Assembly: GCA_902168105.1 (NCBI GenBank)
Contig: CABHOY010000004.1
Span: forward strand, 104,095-168,094
DNA from: an uncultured Flavihumibacter sp.
Lineage (GTDB): Bacteria > Bacteroidota > Bacteroidia > Chitinophagales > Chitinophagaceae
DNA length: 64,000 nucleotides
Direction: 5' to 3'
In this document: one piece after another, positions 28,181-37,185 of the stretch
Position numbering within the stretch: position 1 is the first letter of the stretch
Layout: every line of letters starts with the position of its first letter
Made by a program: the position numbers and the translations under genes
The notes under the pieces: generated by a model
Database searches by the model: none
Told to the model about the DNA's origin: nothing
The model's input: only the letters and a program-made list of their open reading frames with translations

Positions 28181-29755
28181 TTAATACTTAACCTTCAGCA
28201 TAGATCTCAGATGCTGATACACACCATTCTGAAGACGTGCATAGAAAATACCGCTTGCAAGGTTACCGCTATCGAAATTGATAGTGTACTCACCTGCTGC
28301 CTGGATCTTATTTACAGGTGTCGCCACCAGGCGTCCCATAGTATCGAAGATCTGTATCATGGTATGCCCTCCCCTCGTTTTATACTTCAGGGTTGTGCTG
28401 GTAACGAACGGGTTCGGGTAGTTAGTGATCAGGTTATTACTACCGTTGTTCACATCATCAATCGTGGTTAGCGTACCACAGGCAACGCCGCTTACGATAG
28501 GCAAACGCTGATAATCCTTGAACAGTACGGTTTGCAGGGTTGCATTGTCAACGCAGAACCACTGTTCCAGCAGGGAAGCATATACAGAACGGAAATCGTA
28601 CTGCATAGGCATATTATCGCCTACACTGGTTTCGGTAGGGATATCCGGAGAAGATCCCAATACACCCTGGAGTACGTAATCGCCGAATACGATCATCGGA
28701 GCAGCAGCACCGTGGTCAGTACCCATACTACCGTTGGATTTGATACGACGGCCAAATTCAGAGAAGGTCATACCCACCACGCGACGGGAAGCCTTCAATT
28801 TGGTCAGGTCATCCATGAACGCTTTGATAGAGTCTGACAACTGCCCCAGGAGGTTTGCGTGATCACCTTTGGTGGTATCACCTGCCTGTGCCTGGTTAGC
28901 ATGTGTATCGAAGAAAGCGTGCGTCACCATGTAAAGGCGGGTCTTCAATCCACCAGCTACAAGGCGTGCTACTATTTTCAGCTGTTCTGCCAGCCTGTTA
29001 TCAGGATAAGGGCTCTGCTGTGTAACATTCGCAGCGGCCTTTTTGATAGAATCAGCAAATTTATTGGACTGTTTGGCGATCAGACGTACATATTCCAGTT
29101 CAACACCAGCATGGGTGTTAGGAACAGGGTCGTTGATATCTTCGATCAGGTTATAGAAATCTGTAGAACTGGAGATCGCTACCGCCATATTCGCATCAGA
29201 GCCCTGGAATACCGGAGATGTCAGAGACCCGATCTGGATAGCCAGCGGCTCAGCACCTTCATAAGCATCAGGGAAACCCGGGAATTGTGTTTCCAGGTAG
29301 CGCCCTGCCCAACCGGTGTCGATGATCTGGTTCTGATCGGAACCGCTCATCCAGATATCCATTGCACGGAAGTGGGAATAGTCCGGAGAAGGGTAACCAA
29401 CGCTCTGGATCACACATACCTTTCCGTTATCATACATTTCCTGCAGACCGGTCATTGCCGGGTGAAACCCTGTTTTAATATTATTCACCAAAGGAAGTAC
29501 AGAGCCCTCCGGGATAGCGATATTTTTACGGGCGTTCTGATAATCCGCATATACATCCAGCGGAACTATCATGTTAAGACCGTCATTACCACCGATCATC
29601 TGGATCATTACCAGCACGTGGTCATTATCTTCTGCAGATTTCTGCAACGCGTTCAGCAGTGATGAACCACCGAAAGCCTTTACAGCGAATCCATTTATAA
29701 ATGTAGGCAGGATAGTTGCCGGAGCGGAATATTTAAGAAAGTCTCTGCGTTTCAT
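28181..29755 (-). CDS. DUF1501 protein with type IX secretion signal
   Basis: The 524-residue protein starts with MKRRDFLKYSAPATILPTF, a twin-arginine-like leader. A DUF1501 domain fills residues 40-430 (MIQMIGGNDGLNMIVPL near the front, EFGRRIKSNGS near 345). The C-terminal 80 residues form a T9SS sorting domain (NYPNPF, MGRLVATPV, GIFYARL). It follows the DUF1800 gene with a short gap, a pairing seen across Bacteroidota. The pair is thought to act at the cell surface; its enzymatic activity is not established. It should depend on PorT. Confidence 0.9.
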   Translation of the reverse strand: MKRRDFLKYSAPATILPTFINGFAVKAFGGSSLLNALQKSAEDNDHVLVMIQMIGGNDGLNMIVPLDVYADYQNARKNIAIPEGSVLPLVNNIKTGFHPAMTGLQEMYDNGKVCVIQSVGYPSPDYSHFRAMDIWMSGSDQNQIIDTGWAGRYLETQFPGFPDAYEGAEPLAIQIGSLTSPVFQGSDANMAVAISSSTDFYNLIEDINDPVPNTHAGVELEYVRLIAKQSNKFADSIKKAAANVTQQSPYPDNRLAEQLKIVARLVAGGLKTRLYMVTHAFFDTHANQAQAGDTTKGDHANLLGQLSDSIKAFMDDLTKLKASRRVVGMTFSEFGRRIKSNGSMGTDHGAAAPMIVFGDYVLQGVLGSSPDIPTETSVGDNMPMQYDFRSVYASLLEQWFCVDNATLQTVLFKDYQRLPIVSGVACGTLTTIDDVNNGSNNLITNYPNPFVTSTTLKYKTRGGHTMIQIFDTMGRLVATPVNKIQAAGEYTINFDSGNLASGIFYARLQNGVYQHLRSMLKVKY

Positions 29756-29776
29756 AGTTTATAGGTCTTTCTAAGA

Positions 29777-31423
29777 TCAGGCTAATTGGTATTCTGATAA
29801 ATTCATCAGGTACTTGTACAGTGTCTGCAGGCGGCTTTCCACGATAGCGCGGTTAGCTGCACTCGGATTGGATTTCCATTCGTTCCAGGCATCTGTCCAG
29901 TAGTAATCGCTGTCAGGGTTTTGTCCGCTGAGCAGGATATTGTTCTTCAATCTTGCCTTTGAGTTATCAGATAGTTCGATACGGTATAATAAGTCCAGCA
30001 CATCCTGAATGAGTGCAACAGGATTGGAAGGATCAGAGAGTCTTTCAGTGAAAGCCAGCGGATCTATCTTCACACCACCAAAACCTCCGGTGCTGATGAT
30101 AGAGTCGCTCATTACGTTACGTTTTGGCAGGGTGTCTGTATTGATCCAGATCTCGTGATACTGAGGCGCCTGACGGTATGCTTCCCAGCCTGCTACCTGT
30201 GGAGGATCGCCGATATCCTGCAGCATGCTTGCGCAATGACGGCGGATGTCGTCCAGCGACTCGTGAGCAGCCATATAATCTGTCGGGAATTCAATACCGA
30301 ATTCACGGATCATACCTACTGCAAATTCAATAGGGCTCTTGATCAGCGCTGACATATTCAGCGGATCGAAGAAGTGCTCGCTCTTAAACAGCGCTTTCAG
30401 TACCGGCTTCAGTTCAAAGTTGTTAGTACGGAAGATCTCTGCCAGCGGCAGGATCACATTTTGCTCCACGGCATCATCTATCAGATAATACACGAAGAAG
30501 CGGTACAGTTTACGGCAGATGAATTTTGAAACTTCCTGCTGCGCAAAGATGATATTCAGCAGATCGTCCAGTTCACTGGCGCCCTGGGCACCCGTTTTAC
30601 CGGTGATCTTAGCATTATTATAGAAACTGGAGAACTCTTTATTTTCGATCACGTGCTGTGTAGACTCGAAATACGACTCTATGGTGATCGGGTTGATCCT
30701 GTAACCGGTTAACACAGTGGCGGTAGTTCTTACGTCTTCCTCTGTATAAGCGGATTCAGGTCCTTTACCTACGGTAAACAACTCATGCAGCTCACGTCCA
30801 TAGTTTTCATCCGGGCTTTCCTTTCCGTTCAGATAGCCGTTCAGGTATTTGAGCATCGCCGGATCGAGGGTAACGGCTTTCGTTAATACTTTGAAGTTGC
30901 CTGTAGCATTACTTCTCAACATAACGTTGTGCTTATATACATAACGTGCATCATTGATCATATCCATTTCTGTTGCGAAGTGGTTATGCCAGAAGAGCAC
31001 CATTTTTTCCTGGATACTGCGTGACTGGTCTATCATGACTTTCAGCCACCATGCTTTATAGGAAGCCCACCTTTTTCTGTCCGTGTCATTGTCTTCAGGA
31101 AGAGGTGCAGAATTTACCCAGGTTTCGCCGGGAGCAATACCTACTTCATCTTCCCCATAGGTGTTCAAAGGCTGGGTGGTAACAGTGGTAACTGTATCGA
31201 TTAATGCGTCAACTGCTGCGTCCATACCCAGACCTTTGGCCCAAGCCACGTCTGCAGGTGTGGAACCAAACATAGTGCGTTTCAGCAGGTGTACTGCCTG
31301 GGCAGTACCGAATTCTCCCGTGTATTCTGTAATACCAGAATCAGTACGAAAGCCGGTGGTTTCCGCCTGGGCTGCTGTTTGCTGGCGTTTGGCAGGAAGC
31401 GTAAGGAATTGTCTGCGATCCAT
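29777..31423 (-). CDS. DUF1800 family protein
   Basis: This 548-residue protein is a typical DUF1800 member: AVHLLKRTMFGSTPADVAWA near the start, MVLFWHNHFATEMD at about 140, YGRELHELFTVG at about 210 and the QVAGWEAYRQ region near 425. The N-terminal MDRRQFLTLPAKR resembles a short Tat-like leader without a long hydrophobic core. It is the promoter-proximal gene of the pair with DUF1501, with a gap of 21 bases. Function is unknown, but the two proteins are almost always encoded together. Confidence 0.9.
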   Translation of the reverse strand: MDRRQFLTLPAKRQQTAAQAETTGFRTDSGITEYTGEFGTAQAVHLLKRTMFGSTPADVAWAKGLGMDAAVDALIDTVTTVTTQPLNTYGEDEVGIAPGETWVNSAPLPEDNDTDRKRWASYKAWWLKVMIDQSRSIQEKMVLFWHNHFATEMDMINDARYVYKHNVMLRSNATGNFKVLTKAVTLDPAMLKYLNGYLNGKESPDENYGRELHELFTVGKGPESAYTEEDVRTTATVLTGYRINPITIESYFESTQHVIENKEFSSFYNNAKITGKTGAQGASELDDLLNIIFAQQEVSKFICRKLYRFFVYYLIDDAVEQNVILPLAEIFRTNNFELKPVLKALFKSEHFFDPLNMSALIKSPIEFAVGMIREFGIEFPTDYMAAHESLDDIRRHCASMLQDIGDPPQVAGWEAYRQAPQYHEIWINTDTLPKRNVMSDSIISTGGFGGVKIDPLAFTERLSDPSNPVALIQDVLDLLYRIELSDNSKARLKNNILLSGQNPDSDYYWTDAWNEWKSNPSAANRAIVESRLQTLYKYLMNLSEYQLA

Positions 31424-31560
31424 AGATATATGATATGGTTGTATTGTATATAGGGATAATAAAGGAATAACGTAGCTACTACACAGGTCCCATTTGCGGA
31501 TCCAAATTAATAAAAACTTTAATTCAACTAGATTATTTTATTTATTATTCAATACTCAAA

Positions 31561-31600
31561 AAGAAAAAGGGTTGACTACCATCTGGTTAGTCAACCCTTA
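31561..31600 (-). terminator. Terminator of the thiolase gene
   Basis: AAGGGTTGACTA/TTAGTCAACCCTT is an almost perfect stem, 8-base loop; on the minus strand it ends in TTTTTCTT. Confidence 0.85.
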
Positions 31601-31617
31601 CTCAATATATATTTTTA

Positions 31618-32793
31618 TTATAGTCTTTCGATGATACCAGCGATCCCTTGTCCGCCGCCCACACAGGCAGTAACAATGCCGTATTTTTTATCCAGGCGTT
31701 TCAGATCACTGAGTATTTGTACTGTCAGCTTGGCGCCGGTACAACCCAAAGGATGCCCTAACGCGATCGCGCCACCGTTAATATTTACCAGTTCAGGATC
31801 GATGCCCAATTCACGGATCACAGCGACTGACTGGGACGCAAAGGCTTCATTCAGTTCCATCAGATCAATATCATTCAATGACTTACCGGCCTGTTTCAGT
31901 GCTTTAGGCACAGCAGCCACTGGTCCGATACCCATGATACGCGGGTGTACCCCTGCTGACGAACAGGCCACCAGTCGCCCGATAGGCTGCAAATTCAGCT
32001 CTTTCACCATGGTCTCACTCATCACGATCACAAACGCTGCTCCGTCAGATGTCTGGGAGGAGTTTCCTGCGGTAACGCTACCACCGGCAGCAAATACCGG
32101 TTTCAGTTTTGCCAGCGCTTCAGGAGAAGTATCTGCACGCGGACCCTCATCTGTATCTACCGTGTATGTACGGGCCTGTTTACGACCCTTTTCATCCACA
32201 TATACTTCATTTACAGCTATCGGAAGGATCCCTTCTTTAAAATATCCGCTTTCGATGGCTTTGATCGCTTTCTGATGCGATCCGTAAGAAAATGCATCCT
32301 GTTCTTCACGGGTTACATTATACTCACGGGCAACCGCCTCCGCGGTCAATCCCATTCCCAGGTAATATTCCGGGGTCGTACTGGCAACGGTGTAATTCGG
32401 TACCGTCTTCCAGCCGGCGACAGGTACGAGGCTCATGCTCTCAGTACCCCCTGCTATGATACAGTGCGCCATGCCTGACTGGATCTTGGCAGTCGCAATG
32501 GCAATGGTTTCCAGTCCGGATGCGCAGTAACGGTTCACGGTCATACCGGGAACTTCTATTCCCAATGCCCGCACCGATATCATACGACCGATCTGTAAAC
32601 CCTGCTCTGCCTCGGGCACCGCATTGCCTACAATAAGGTCGTCCACCCTTTTCGGGTCGAGTTGTGGTACGCTTTTCAGCAATCCTGTAATTACATCCAC
32701 GGCCAGGTCATCAGGCCGGTAAAAGCGAAAGCCGCCCCGCTTGGCCTTGCCTACTGCGGTTCTGTATCCGGCTACGATATATGCTGTTTCCAT
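31618..32793 (-). CDS. Acetyl-CoA C-acyltransferase (thiolase)
   Basis: This 391-residue thiolase has the nucleophilic Cys in NRYCASGLETI (about residue 89), the His of NEAFASQ/GHPLGCTGA and the C-terminal general-base Cys in CVGGGQGIAG. It cleaves or forms 3-ketoacyl-CoA. The full-length match suggests the FadA-type beta-oxidation enzyme rather than a biosynthetic one, but chain-length preference cannot be judged. It is a single gene with its own terminator; no fadB-like gene is adjacent. Confidence 0.92.
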   Translation of the reverse strand: METAYIVAGYRTAVGKAKRGGFRFYRPDDLAVDVITGLLKSVPQLDPKRVDDLIVGNAVPEAEQGLQIGRMISVRALGIEVPGMTVNRYCASGLETIAIATAKIQSGMAHCIIAGGTESMSLVPVAGWKTVPNYTVASTTPEYYLGMGLTAEAVAREYNVTREEQDAFSYGSHQKAIKAIESGYFKEGILPIAVNEVYVDEKGRKQARTYTVDTDEGPRADTSPEALAKLKPVFAAGGSVTAGNSSQTSDGAAFVIVMSETMVKELNLQPIGRLVACSSAGVHPRIMGIGPVAAVPKALKQAGKSLNDIDLMELNEAFASQSVAVIRELGIDPELVNINGGAIALGHPLGCTGAKLTVQILSDLKRLDKKYGIVTACVGGGQGIAGIIERL

Positions 32794-32851
32794 TCCTTTT
32801 CTCCTTTTTCCGGGTGTAAAACCCGATTTTTTTGTTTTAAGTTAAAGAAGT

Positions 32852-32883
32852 TTTGCGAAATAGAAAACTAGGTGTTAAATTTG
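32852..32883 (+). promoter_or_regulatory. Bacteroidota promoter of tRNA-Lys
   Basis: TTTG at 32852-32855 and TAAATTTG at 32876-32883 are separated by exactly 20 bases, a full match to the -33/-7 consensus. It is the clearest promoter in the window. Confidence 0.75.
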
Positions 32884-32902
32884 CAGCCCGCACAACGGGA
32901 AA

Positions 32903-32976
32903 GACTCCTTAGCTCAGCTGGTTAGAGCTACTGACTCTTAATCAGTAGGTCCAGGGTTCGAGTCCCTGAGGGGTCA
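32903..32976 (+). tRNA. tRNA-Lys (anticodon CTT)
   Basis: The acceptor stem GACTCCT pairs with AGGGGTC (one G-T pair) and the discriminator is A32976. The anticodon arm is ACTGA-CTCTTAA-TCAGT with anticodon CTT, and the T loop is TTCGAGT. The 3' CCA is not encoded. A strong promoter precedes it and a strong terminator follows. Six degenerate tail-like repeats that resemble its 3' end occur over the next 12 kb, so it looks like the entry point of the accessory region. Confidence 0.95.
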
Positions 32977-32978
32977 CG

Positions 32979-33011
32979 AAAGCCCGGCTTCGAAGAGAAG
33001 TCGGGCTTTTT
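32979..33011 (+). terminator. Intrinsic terminator of tRNA-Lys
   Basis: A 13-bp stem (AAAGCCCGGCTTC with GAAGTCGGGCTTT) is followed by five T. The identical hairpin recurs at 37754-37787. Confidence 0.9.
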
Positions 33012-33077
33012 GTTTGCATTAAATGTCCGTCAGATCCGCAATGAGAGCTAATAATGGATTTATTTTTGTAGTTCGAG
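32979..33077 (+). repeat. 99-bp direct repeat, left copy
   Basis: These 99 bases, from the tRNA-Lys terminator to GTTCGAG at 33071-33077, recur at 37754-37852 with a single C/G difference. Identity begins right behind the tRNA and stops exactly at GTTCGAG on both sides. Confidence 0.9.
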
Positions 33078-33389
33078 GTTGGTCATTTTCCTTGTTATAA
33101 TAGATTCCTTCCAGAAATCTACTTCTACTTTATAATTATTGCTATTTTATTCGTTAACGGTGTCTCTATCACCAGGAAGATAAGATCGTATATTTTTGAC
33201 CATTCTCATCTTTAGCTTTGACGACTGATAATAGTCGATAGATACAAGTGACTTTAAAAGGCGTTTTTTCAGAACACTTTTTCATTCTATATCTGCTTCT
33301 GGTTAACTCTTTAGTTATAATCAGTCCAAGCAAATTGCCTGGACTGATTATACAAAATATTACGTTACTATCCCAGACCAGCGATTTTT
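33078..33389. other. Gap with a stable hairpin, no supported gene
   Basis: A perfect 13-bp stem (33316-33328 with 33340-33352, 11-base loop) lies about 38 bases beyond the stop of the minus-strand lipoprotein gene and may end that transcript. A 39-codon minus-strand frame at about 33160-33290 is too short and unlike anything I recognise. Confidence 0.5.
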
Positions 33390-33743
33390 CTATTTTACAC
33401 GTTTTAAAATAACCTTACCGATTTGTATCTTATTCCTATTACGTATTATCACTTTCTTTTCTCTCTCAGACATATACCCACTTTGAAGCCGGGATGACAT
33501 ACCTGCATCTTCACACCTTAAAAAAAGAGTATCATTGGATAGCTTTTGCCACTTTCCACTACAGGAACTATTAGCTTCAAAATAGTTCTGAATAAGAGAA
33601 AATGAACTATCATTAATGGAAAGGCTATAATAGAAATCTTTACTACTATTATTGTAGATTCCATTTATTGGCCGGTGAAAAGCATTGCTGCACGAACTTA
33701 ACCCAATGCTAGTAACAGATAATATTGCTAAAATGTATTTCAT
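33390..33743 (-). CDS. Small lipoprotein, candidate immunity protein
   Basis: The 117-residue protein has a signal peptide with the lipobox LSSC (Cys at about 18) and a small beta-rich mature domain with two more Cys. Its ATG overlaps the stop of the preceding toxin-like frame by 4 bases (33740-33743), so the two are translationally coupled. In Bacteroidota, genes directly behind toxin C-termini often encode immunity lipoproteins. That role is inferred from position only; the domain is not one I can name. Confidence 0.6.
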   Translation of the reverse strand: MKYILAILSVTSIGLSSCSNAFHRPINGIYNNSSKDFYYSLSINDSSFSLIQNYFEANSSCSGKWQKLSNDTLFLRCEDAGMSSRLQSGYMSEREKKVIIRNRNKIQIGKVILKRVK

Positions 33744-34255
33744 TTTTTATAATAAATAGTTGGTACAATATCTTTAATCGTCACAGTAACCGGAAGAACA
33801 GAAAGGCCCGCGTTAGGATAAGCTCTTATCAAATCATCTCTTGTAGACTTCATATTTATCGGAACTAATCCTGTATTTGTACTTCCTCCAGGACCGTAAG
33901 GTGTAGAACCATCTGACGCGCTTATACCTTGAACCCATGATTGTGTAACTTCTGAAGAATTATTTGCAGTCGATGTAGATTTCAATCCTGATACTGATGC
34001 TGGGTCAAACGCGTATTGCGCTCGATAAGCTGCAACTTCATCATCTAAGTCCTGCAATATGGAAACGCCCGTTTTAATCTCAAAAGCCATGTTCTGTGAT
34101 TCAAATTGTCCTCCATGAGTTGTTTCATGTATAAAATTTGAAGTCCCATCAAAATCAAATACAATTGCTCCGGTAGTAGCATCATACGTAGTACCGCCTA
34201 AACTTGCGTTACTACCTGTTTTCAAACTATATACAATGCTTTTATTGCCAACCAC
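33740..34255 (-). CDS. Orphan RHS-type toxin C-terminus with HETTH motif
   Basis: The 171-residue frame begins at GTG 34255, and an in-frame TGA lies just upstream, so no RHS core is attached. The sequence SNASLGGTTYDATTGAIVF resembles the region after the core of RHS/polymorphic toxins, and FIHETTHGGQFES supplies a HExxH zinc-protease-like motif. Starting seven bases beyond a GTTCGAG site (34262-34268), it looks like a toxin tip cut from its carrier by recombination. The lipoprotein gene overlapping its stop is the likely immunity gene. It may be non-functional. Confidence 0.55.
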   Translation of the reverse strand: MVGNKSIVYSLKTGSNASLGGTTYDATTGAIVFDFDGTSNFIHETTHGGQFESQNMAFEIKTGVSILQDLDDEVAAYRAQYAFDPASVSGLKSTSTANNSSEVTQSWVQGISASDGSTPYGPGGSTNTGLVPINMKSTRDDLIRAYPNAGLSVLPVTVTIKDIVPTIYYKK

Positions 34256-34292
34256 TTGTAAGTTCGAGTCTCAGGTGGTCGGTGGCTACGTT

Positions 34293-35294
34293 CTAAACAT
34301 CCAATAATCTATTGAGAGCTTTTTCAAGTTGTTCTTTATCTGGCAAATACAACTGATACTTGGCAAGTAAAATCTTATTTGTAATACTACTAGTGGCATA
34401 TTCGACCAGTATATGATCTTTATAAGCACCAAGTAATATTCCAACAGGTTCATTATCACCTTCCGTAGCCTCTTCTTTTCTGAAATAATTAAGATATAAA
34501 TTCATTTGCCCCACATCATTATGATCTATTTCACCTCGCTTTAAATCTATAAGAACAAAACATTTCAATATCCGGTGATAAAATAATAAATCCAATTTAA
34601 AATGTCTACCGCTAATACTTATACGATATTGCCTGGCTATAAAAGCGAAACCCTTCCCCAGTTCCAGTAAAAAGCTCTGAAGGTTATTGATTAACTTTTC
34701 TTCTAATTCGCTTTCTAAGTATTGATGTTGTCGCGGTATATTTAGAAACTCTAAAACAAATGGATCTTTAATTAAATCTTCAGGCTGTTGAACTTCATGA
34801 CCTTTACTTGCTAACTTTAGCACTCCTTCTTTATCGGTACTTAAAGCTAGTCTATGAAACAACATGCTTTTCATTTGTCTTTTCAATTCTCTAACACTCC
34901 ATTTTTCTGTTTCCGCTTGCTTAACATAGAAACTTAATTCCAGATTATTTTCGGCTTTCAATATTTCAACATAGTGGCTCCATGTCAATTGTCCAGACAG
35001 TGTCTGGATAATTGGAAACCTTATATAAAGCTGGCGTATCTGAAAAAGATTAGACCTGCTAAATCCTTTACCATACGCATCAGTAAGATCTCTGGATAGC
35101 CGATCAAAGAGCTGACTACCATATTCAGCTTTTTCGTTCCCACGCTGCTCATACTCAACAATATATTTACCAATTGCCCAATATGTCTCTACGAGGATAG
35201 TATTTATTTGTTGAGCTGCTTTTACTCTCCCCTCAGTTAATAAATAACCTATCCCGCTAATTAGTTCTTTGTAATCTTGATGTTCTAATTCCAT
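34293..35294 (-). CDS. DUF1016/YhcG-family PDDEXK nuclease
   Basis: The 333-residue protein has the N-terminal DUF1016 helical domain (LILVETYWAIGKYIVEYEQ-like region and FSRSNLFQIRQLYI) and a C-terminal PDDEXK-type core: Asp in FKLDLLFYHR, then LIDLKRGEI carrying the catalytic D-x-K. YhcG-like proteins are spread on genomic islands, often near restriction-modification genes or toxins, and are suspected of a defence or recombination role; none is proven here. No restriction genes adjoin it. Its stop is 25 bases from a GTTCGAG site. Confidence 0.85.
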   Translation of the reverse strand: MELEHQDYKELISGIGYLLTEGRVKAAQQINTILVETYWAIGKYIVEYEQRGNEKAEYGSQLFDRLSRDLTDAYGKGFSRSNLFQIRQLYIRFPIIQTLSGQLTWSHYVEILKAENNLELSFYVKQAETEKWSVRELKRQMKSMLFHRLALSTDKEGVLKLASKGHEVQQPEDLIKDPFVLEFLNIPRQHQYLESELEEKLINNLQSFLLELGKGFAFIARQYRISISGRHFKLDLLFYHRILKCFVLIDLKRGEIDHNDVGQMNLYLNYFRKEEATEGDNEPVGILLGAYKDHILVEYATSSITNKILLAKYQLYLPDKEQLEKALNRLLDV

Positions 35295-35521
35295 TGCATA
35301 TCATTTCTCTTTATTACCACAATTGTGTAATGGATGTCTGGAAGCGTCGACAACTAAGACAATTCAACGAATATAAGTCAAAACATCCTCACGAAATTAC
35401 TATCAAACCTGAAAAATATAGACCGTAATTGGCCTACTTTTTTTATGAAATGAATGGAATCAATTTGGTAGCAAACTAATCAAGCTACAAATGACGTCCT
35501 ACCTTAATCCTACGGCAGAAT
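35295..35521. other. Gap, no gene seen
   Basis: An A+T-rich stretch between the yhcG-like gene and the first tail repeat. I find no coding frame or known element. Confidence 0.4.
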
Positions 35522-35622
35522 TTGAACTTTACTCCTATTATTAAACAAAATTATCTAAGGTCGCCAGCTAGGTCAGATAAATCATCAACAATCTGGTTCG
35601 AGTTTCCCATACCTGGGGTCAC
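35522..35622 (+). repeat. tRNA-tail-like repeat, copy 2
   Basis: Starts with TTGAACTTTA (degenerate CTCGAACTTTT) and ends ATCTGGTTCGAGTTTCCCAT, ACCTGGGGTCAC. GTTCGAG is at 35596-35602. A short hairpin with T-run follows (35632-35658). Confidence 0.75.
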
Positions 35623-35631
35623 AAGCTAAGC

Positions 35632-35658
35632 AAGGCGTTCAATTTCAATGCCTTTTTT
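35632..35658 (+). terminator. Terminator-like hairpin after tail copy 2
   Basis: AAGGCGTT/AATGCCTT (one G-T pair) followed by TTTTTT. Confidence 0.6.
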
Positions 35659-36279
35659 CATTTTCCGCTACCAGTGGGAGTTTAAAGCCCTCCCTGAAGC
35701 CGGTCTTGTTAGATTATCTGCAAAAGAACATCCTAAATCAGTGCTTATTCCAGGCTGAAGATTTCATAAAATTCAGCTTAGGCCAAACAAAAGAAAAAGA
35801 AAAATCCATTCAGATAAGAAAAGGCAGGCCAAAGATGTCACCACATTTTGATCATTAAGCGTCTTATATATAGCACAAATTTTTCTGAAATGAGCATCAC
35901 TAATATGTGGTCACAAATGTGTCATTCGACTCCTGAAGTCAACCTAAACAGGAAATAAAATACGATGCGATTTATAGGGTTATATGGATTCATTAATTAT
36001 GTAAATCTTCTTTATATGAATAGTAACGCTGATTTGCTGAAAACAATTACAACGGTAATTGTCGTATTAGAACAAAAAAAAACGATCTGCTGTTGAAAAC
36101 CAGGTTCTAGGAAAAATGTATGCTATAGAAGTAATGGTAAAGCACCTGCCAACTAAAATGAAGGACAACACACTAGTAAGCTTCTTTAAAGATATCTTCA
36201 ACGTTACGAGTTAGCTGAAATAGATGTGACTTAATCTGACAGTCATTTGAGTTTAATTGTTTAATATCAAGGTCGAAGC
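35659..36279. other. Gene-poor module between tail copies 2 and 3
   Basis: About 620 bases without a convincing gene. A plus-strand frame without start ends near 35860 with a basic segment (KEKEKSIQIRKGRPKMS) and may be the last piece of a decayed gene. The rest is A+T-rich with many stops. Confidence 0.4.
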
Positions 36280-36382
36280 CTCGAACTTTTATCATATTAA
36301 TTTAACTCAGAAGCACGCCTACTTTCATGATTTCTGTTATTTCGTGCATAATCTGGTTCGAGTTTCCCATACCTGGGGTCAC
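36280..36382 (+). repeat. tRNA-tail-like repeat, copy 3
   Basis: Begins CTCGAACTTTTATCATATTA and ends with the same GGTTCGAGTTTCCCATACCT then GGGGTCAC as copy 2. GTTCGAG lies at 36356-36362, 76 bases after CTCGAAC. A terminator-like hairpin follows. Confidence 0.8.
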
Positions 36383-36390
36383 AAAAAATT

Positions 36391-36430
36391 AAACGCTTCA
36401 AGTTCAAAGACTTGGAGCGTTTTCGTTTTA
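36391..36430 (+). terminator. Terminator-like hairpin after tail copy 3
   Basis: A 13-bp stem AAACGCTTCAAGT/ACTTGGAGCGTTT with T-rich tail. No gene ends just before it, so it belongs with the repeat. Confidence 0.7.
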
Positions 36431-36471
36431 TGCGACTTTACATACGGCGCTCATTATCAACAATTGGTATG

Positions 36472-36478
36472 GTTCGAG
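36472..36478 (+). repeat. Isolated GTTCGAG site
   Basis: ATGGTTCGAGTCG shares the T-loop-like core with the tail repeats but lacks the rest of the unit. Confidence 0.4.
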
Positions 36479-36636
36479 TCGTGTTTGGGTTTGATAACTT
36501 CGGATCAAGTTGAATACTTAGGAAAGGATAAAAAGGCCCCGTTTACTGGTCAATTGAACATTTCTTAATACCTTAACGTTAGTTGCTATTAATAATGCTC
36601 CTATAGTTTATTAATCAATTGCTCAACATTTTCATC

Positions 36637-36999
36637 ATGTTTAAACATCCCTTTTCCTTTGAAGGCCGTATTGGAAGGAAGGAATATGCGATTACCTTTC
36701 TTGGCTGTTCACTACTTTATATGCTCATTATGGAATATGCACTGACCGATTAATATGTCTGGATTGCGGGACTTTTAATATCCGGATTCTGGGTTTTCTT
36801 TGCGCAGGGGACAAAGCGCTGCCACGATGCGGATCAACCAGCTCACTTGATGGTTTTGCTGGTTTATTGGGTGCTGTTACTGTTTCAGGAAGGTTCAGAT
36901 GGCCCTAATAAGTATGGTGCAGCTAATCATCATCCTTCAAATACGCCTGTTGTTAATGACAAGGATATTGTTTCTATTGACAGTCAGAATGCCAAATAA
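36637..36999 (+). pseudogene. DUF805 membrane-protein pseudogene
   Basis: In one frame the stretch reads MFKHPFSFEGRIGRKEYAIT, then a hydrophobic segment, an in-frame TAA at 36751-36753 (codon 39), and continues WIAGLLISGFWVFFAQGTKR, CHDAD, then GPNKYG near the end. FSFEGRIGRKEY, the AQGTKRCHD motif and GxNxYG are the DUF805 hallmarks. The central helix is also shorter than usual, so both a point mutation and a deletion may have occurred. Translation from 36637 would stop after 38 residues. Confidence 0.8.
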
Positions 37000-37185
37000 T
37001 ATTTGCAAGTGGATATTCGGCCATCGATTTGGTGATTTTTAATATTTCTATTTTTTCCGTTGTTATTTATCAAAGATCAAGATCCGCCTGATTGCAGCTG
37101 TTTTTTGATCTTTTACAGGATTCCTTAAAGGGTACTACTAACACTGCGCCTACGCGAACAGTAATTATCAAAAAAATCATGATTA

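Noticed and set aside
36257..36568. A 103-codon plus-strand gene
   Set aside because: It runs straight through tail copy 3 and its hairpin; no domain was recognised.
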